Positions 5,459 to 6,689 of a stretch of 6,689 nucleotides of DNA are shown piece after piece (within the stretch, counting starts at the first letter, position 1; the number at the start of each line of letters is the position of its first letter). Origin of the DNA: Bacillota bacterium (GTDB taxonomy: Bacteria > Bacillota > Clostridia > Christensenellales > CAG-138); the NCBI GenBank assembly GCA_023416895.1, contig JAEZGQ010000121.1, forward strand, positions 1 to 6,689. The letters run 5' to 3'. Made by a program: the position numbers and the translations under genes. The notes under the pieces are model-generated. The model did no database searches. It was given only the letters and a program-made list of their open reading frames with translations, and was not told the origin of the DNA.

Positions 5459-6154
5459 ATGTCCGCAAAGCAAAAAGTGCTCATTTGTGACGACCAGCCC
5501 ATCATCCACGAAACGCTTGGCGTTTATTTGGAAAACGAGGGGTTTTCCTATATATCCGCAATGGATGGGCAGGCAGCGCTCGATATGGCAGATGCACAAA
5601 AGCCGGATCTGCTTATTTTAGACCTCATGATGCCCGCGAAAAACGGCATCGAGGTATGCCGCGAGATTCGTGCGAAAAGCCGCGTGCCCATCATTATGCT
5701 TACGGCAAAGGGTGAGGAAATTGACCGCATTTTGGGTTTGGAGCTTGGCGCGGACGATTATATCGTAAAGCCTTTCAGCGCGCGCGAGGTCGTTGCACGC
5801 GTGAAGGCGGTGTTAAGGCGTTTTAACGCGGCAAAAGCAGAGCCGGAAAAGCTTTTGCGCTTCGACCGGCTTGAGGTCAGCATCTCCAATTATGAAGTGA
5901 AGGTGGACGGTGTAAGCATACCGTTTACGCCCAAGGAAGTTGAAATTCTGCACCTTCTCGCTTCACATCCCGGGCGAGTGTTCGACCGCGAGCAGATTCT
6001 TTCCCTCGTATGGGGGTATGATTACTTCGGCGATACCCGCGCGGTTGATACGCAGATTAAGCGCATCCGCCAAAAGCTTCCGGAAGAAGGTATGAACTGG
6101 CACTTAAAAACCGTTTATGGCGTCGGTTACAAATTTGAGGCTGGCCAGGCATGA
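5459..6154 (+). CDS. OmpR/PhoB-family response regulator
   Basis: A 231-residue cytoplasmic transcription factor. The receiver domain (about 5-120) has the acidic pair Asp11/Asp12, phospho-acceptor Asp55 in LLILDLMMP, the switch Thr82 in IIMLTAKG, and Lys104 in DDYIVKPF, so all catalytic positions are intact. The C-terminal winged-helix domain (about 132-227) shows the family's FTPKEVEILHLLASHPGRVF, REQILSLVWGYDYFGDTRAVD and the late KTVYGVGYKFE strand. Its kinase partner is presumably the next gene, which it overlaps by ATGA, implying translational coupling. It diverges from the CotH-like lipoprotein gene across a region with phased direct repeats, so it may regulate that gene and itself; this is inference. 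The sequence resembles PhoP/PhoB-type regulators of Firmicutes, but nothing in it identifies a specific signal, so no gene symbol is given. Confidence 0.96.
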   Translation: MSAKQKVLICDDQPIIHETLGVYLENEGFSYISAMDGQAALDMADAQKPDLLILDLMMPAKNGIEVCREIRAKSRVPIIMLTAKGEEIDRILGLELGADDYIVKPFSAREVVARVKAVLRRFNAAKAEPEKLLRFDRLEVSISNYEVKVDGVSIPFTPKEVEILHLLASHPGRVFDREQILSLVWGYDYFGDTRAVDTQIKRIRQKLPEEGMNWHLKTVYGVGYKFEAGQA

Positions 6155-6689
6155 AAAGAACCATTCTTGTAAAAATACTGGGGCTTGTTTTGCTTACGGT
6201 CGTTCTGAGCGCTGCGTTGACGGCGCTCGTTTTCAACTATTCGGGAAGAACCGTGTTTTCGGCGATCAAGGCGCAGGAGCTCGCGCCGCGCGCGGTTTAT
6301 ATTGCGGATATTACGGCGGAATACCTTCAGGGCTACATCGCCCCAATCGAGTATAAACGTACCATCGAAACCGAGTATGCCATTTGGGACGCTGCACTTT
6401 TTGTGTATAAGACGGGCGGAGAAATGGTTGCCCGGCCTCAAGGGGCAAACAGCGACAATCTATCAAAATCGCTGGAGGAAAGCGGCTATCTAGGCCGAGT
6501 TCTAGCGGGTGAAAGCCTTTATTCACCCGATACCGCGAAAAATGCCGGGGTCATCATTGGACAGCCCGTCATAAGCGTATACGGCAACGTAATCGGTGCC
6601 GTTTTTTTGGTAAAACCCATCAAAGAGCTCAGCGCAGCGATCGGTGGGCTTACCTATGCGCTGATCATCAGCATGGTGATTTCCTCAGC
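6151..6689 (+). CDS. Sensor histidine kinase, N-terminal part (runs off the window)
   Basis: The ATG at 6151 overlaps the regulator stop codon (ATGA), the usual arrangement for a coupled two-component pair. The 179 visible residues begin MKRTILVKILGLVLL and give a first membrane segment at about 5-28. An extracytoplasmic region follows (about 29-165), and a second hydrophobic segment starts near 164 (GGLTYALIISMVI). The outer region has features of a PDC/Cache-like sensor fold: AALFVYKTGGEMVARP near 81-96 and GQPVISVYGNVIGAVFLVKPIKEL near 137-160, the latter typical of the strand pair just before the second membrane helix. HAMP, dimerisation/phosphoacceptor and ATPase domains are not in the window, so the histidine kinase call rests on gene position, the ATGA overlap and this topology. 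The signal sensed is unknown. Confidence 0.82.
   Translation, partial: MKRTILVKILGLVLLTVVLSAALTALVFNYSGRTVFSAIKAQELAPRAVYIADITAEYLQGYIAPIEYKRTIETEYAIWDAALFVYKTGGEMVARPQGANSDNLSKSLEESGYLGRVLAGESLYSPDTAKNAGVIIGQPVISVYGNVIGAVFLVKPIKELSAAIGGLTYALIISMVISS

Overview
The window looks like chromosomal DNA from a bacterium of the Firmicutes, most likely an anaerobic Clostridia of the gut type. The support is indirect: base composition is mixed and roughly half G+C, purine-rich ribosome binding sites precede most starts, promoters are of the sigma-A type (TTGTAC/TATAAT, TTGTCA/TATAAT), and there is a lipoprotein signal and a CotH/lamin-tail surface protein of a kind common in Clostridia. No species can be named from this sequence alone. 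No tRNA, rRNA, CRISPR array, transposase or prophage gene was seen.

Layout. (1) Positions 3-424 (+) hold the C-terminal part of a family 4 uracil-DNA glycosylase, cut by the window edge and broken by an apparent one-base deletion near 86-88. (2) A good extended -10 promoter at 462-491 drives a YebC/PmpR/TACO1-family gene (541-1290, +). (3) A strong bidirectional hairpin terminator (1316-1341) separates it from a convergent two-gene minus-strand unit. The terminator stem contains the stop codon of the last gene of that unit. (4) The minus-strand unit, transcribed from about 5305 down to 1335, encodes a 1113-residue lipoprotein (1963-5304) followed 28 bp later by a GNAT acetyltransferase (1335-1934). 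The lipoprotein has four lamin-tail-like modules, a chitobiase C-terminal-like domain and a CotH kinase-like domain. (5) A 154-bp divergent control region (5305-5458) holds two opposed promoters and a set of 10-bp-phased ACAAW direct repeats midway between them. (6) On the plus strand follows a two-component system: an OmpR/PhoB-type response regulator (5459-6154) overlapping by ATGA a sensor histidine kinase (from 6151) that runs off the window.

The most interesting unit is 1335-6689. A membrane sensor and DNA-binding regulator sit head to head with a large surface-anchored CotH-like lipoprotein. The shared intergenic region carries phased direct repeats of the form OmpR-family regulators bind. 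I infer, but cannot prove, that the two-component system controls the lipoprotein/acetyltransferase operon and perhaps itself. The lipoprotein promoter has an extended -10, a poor -35 and almost no room for a 5' leader, which would fit an activated and possibly leaderless transcript.
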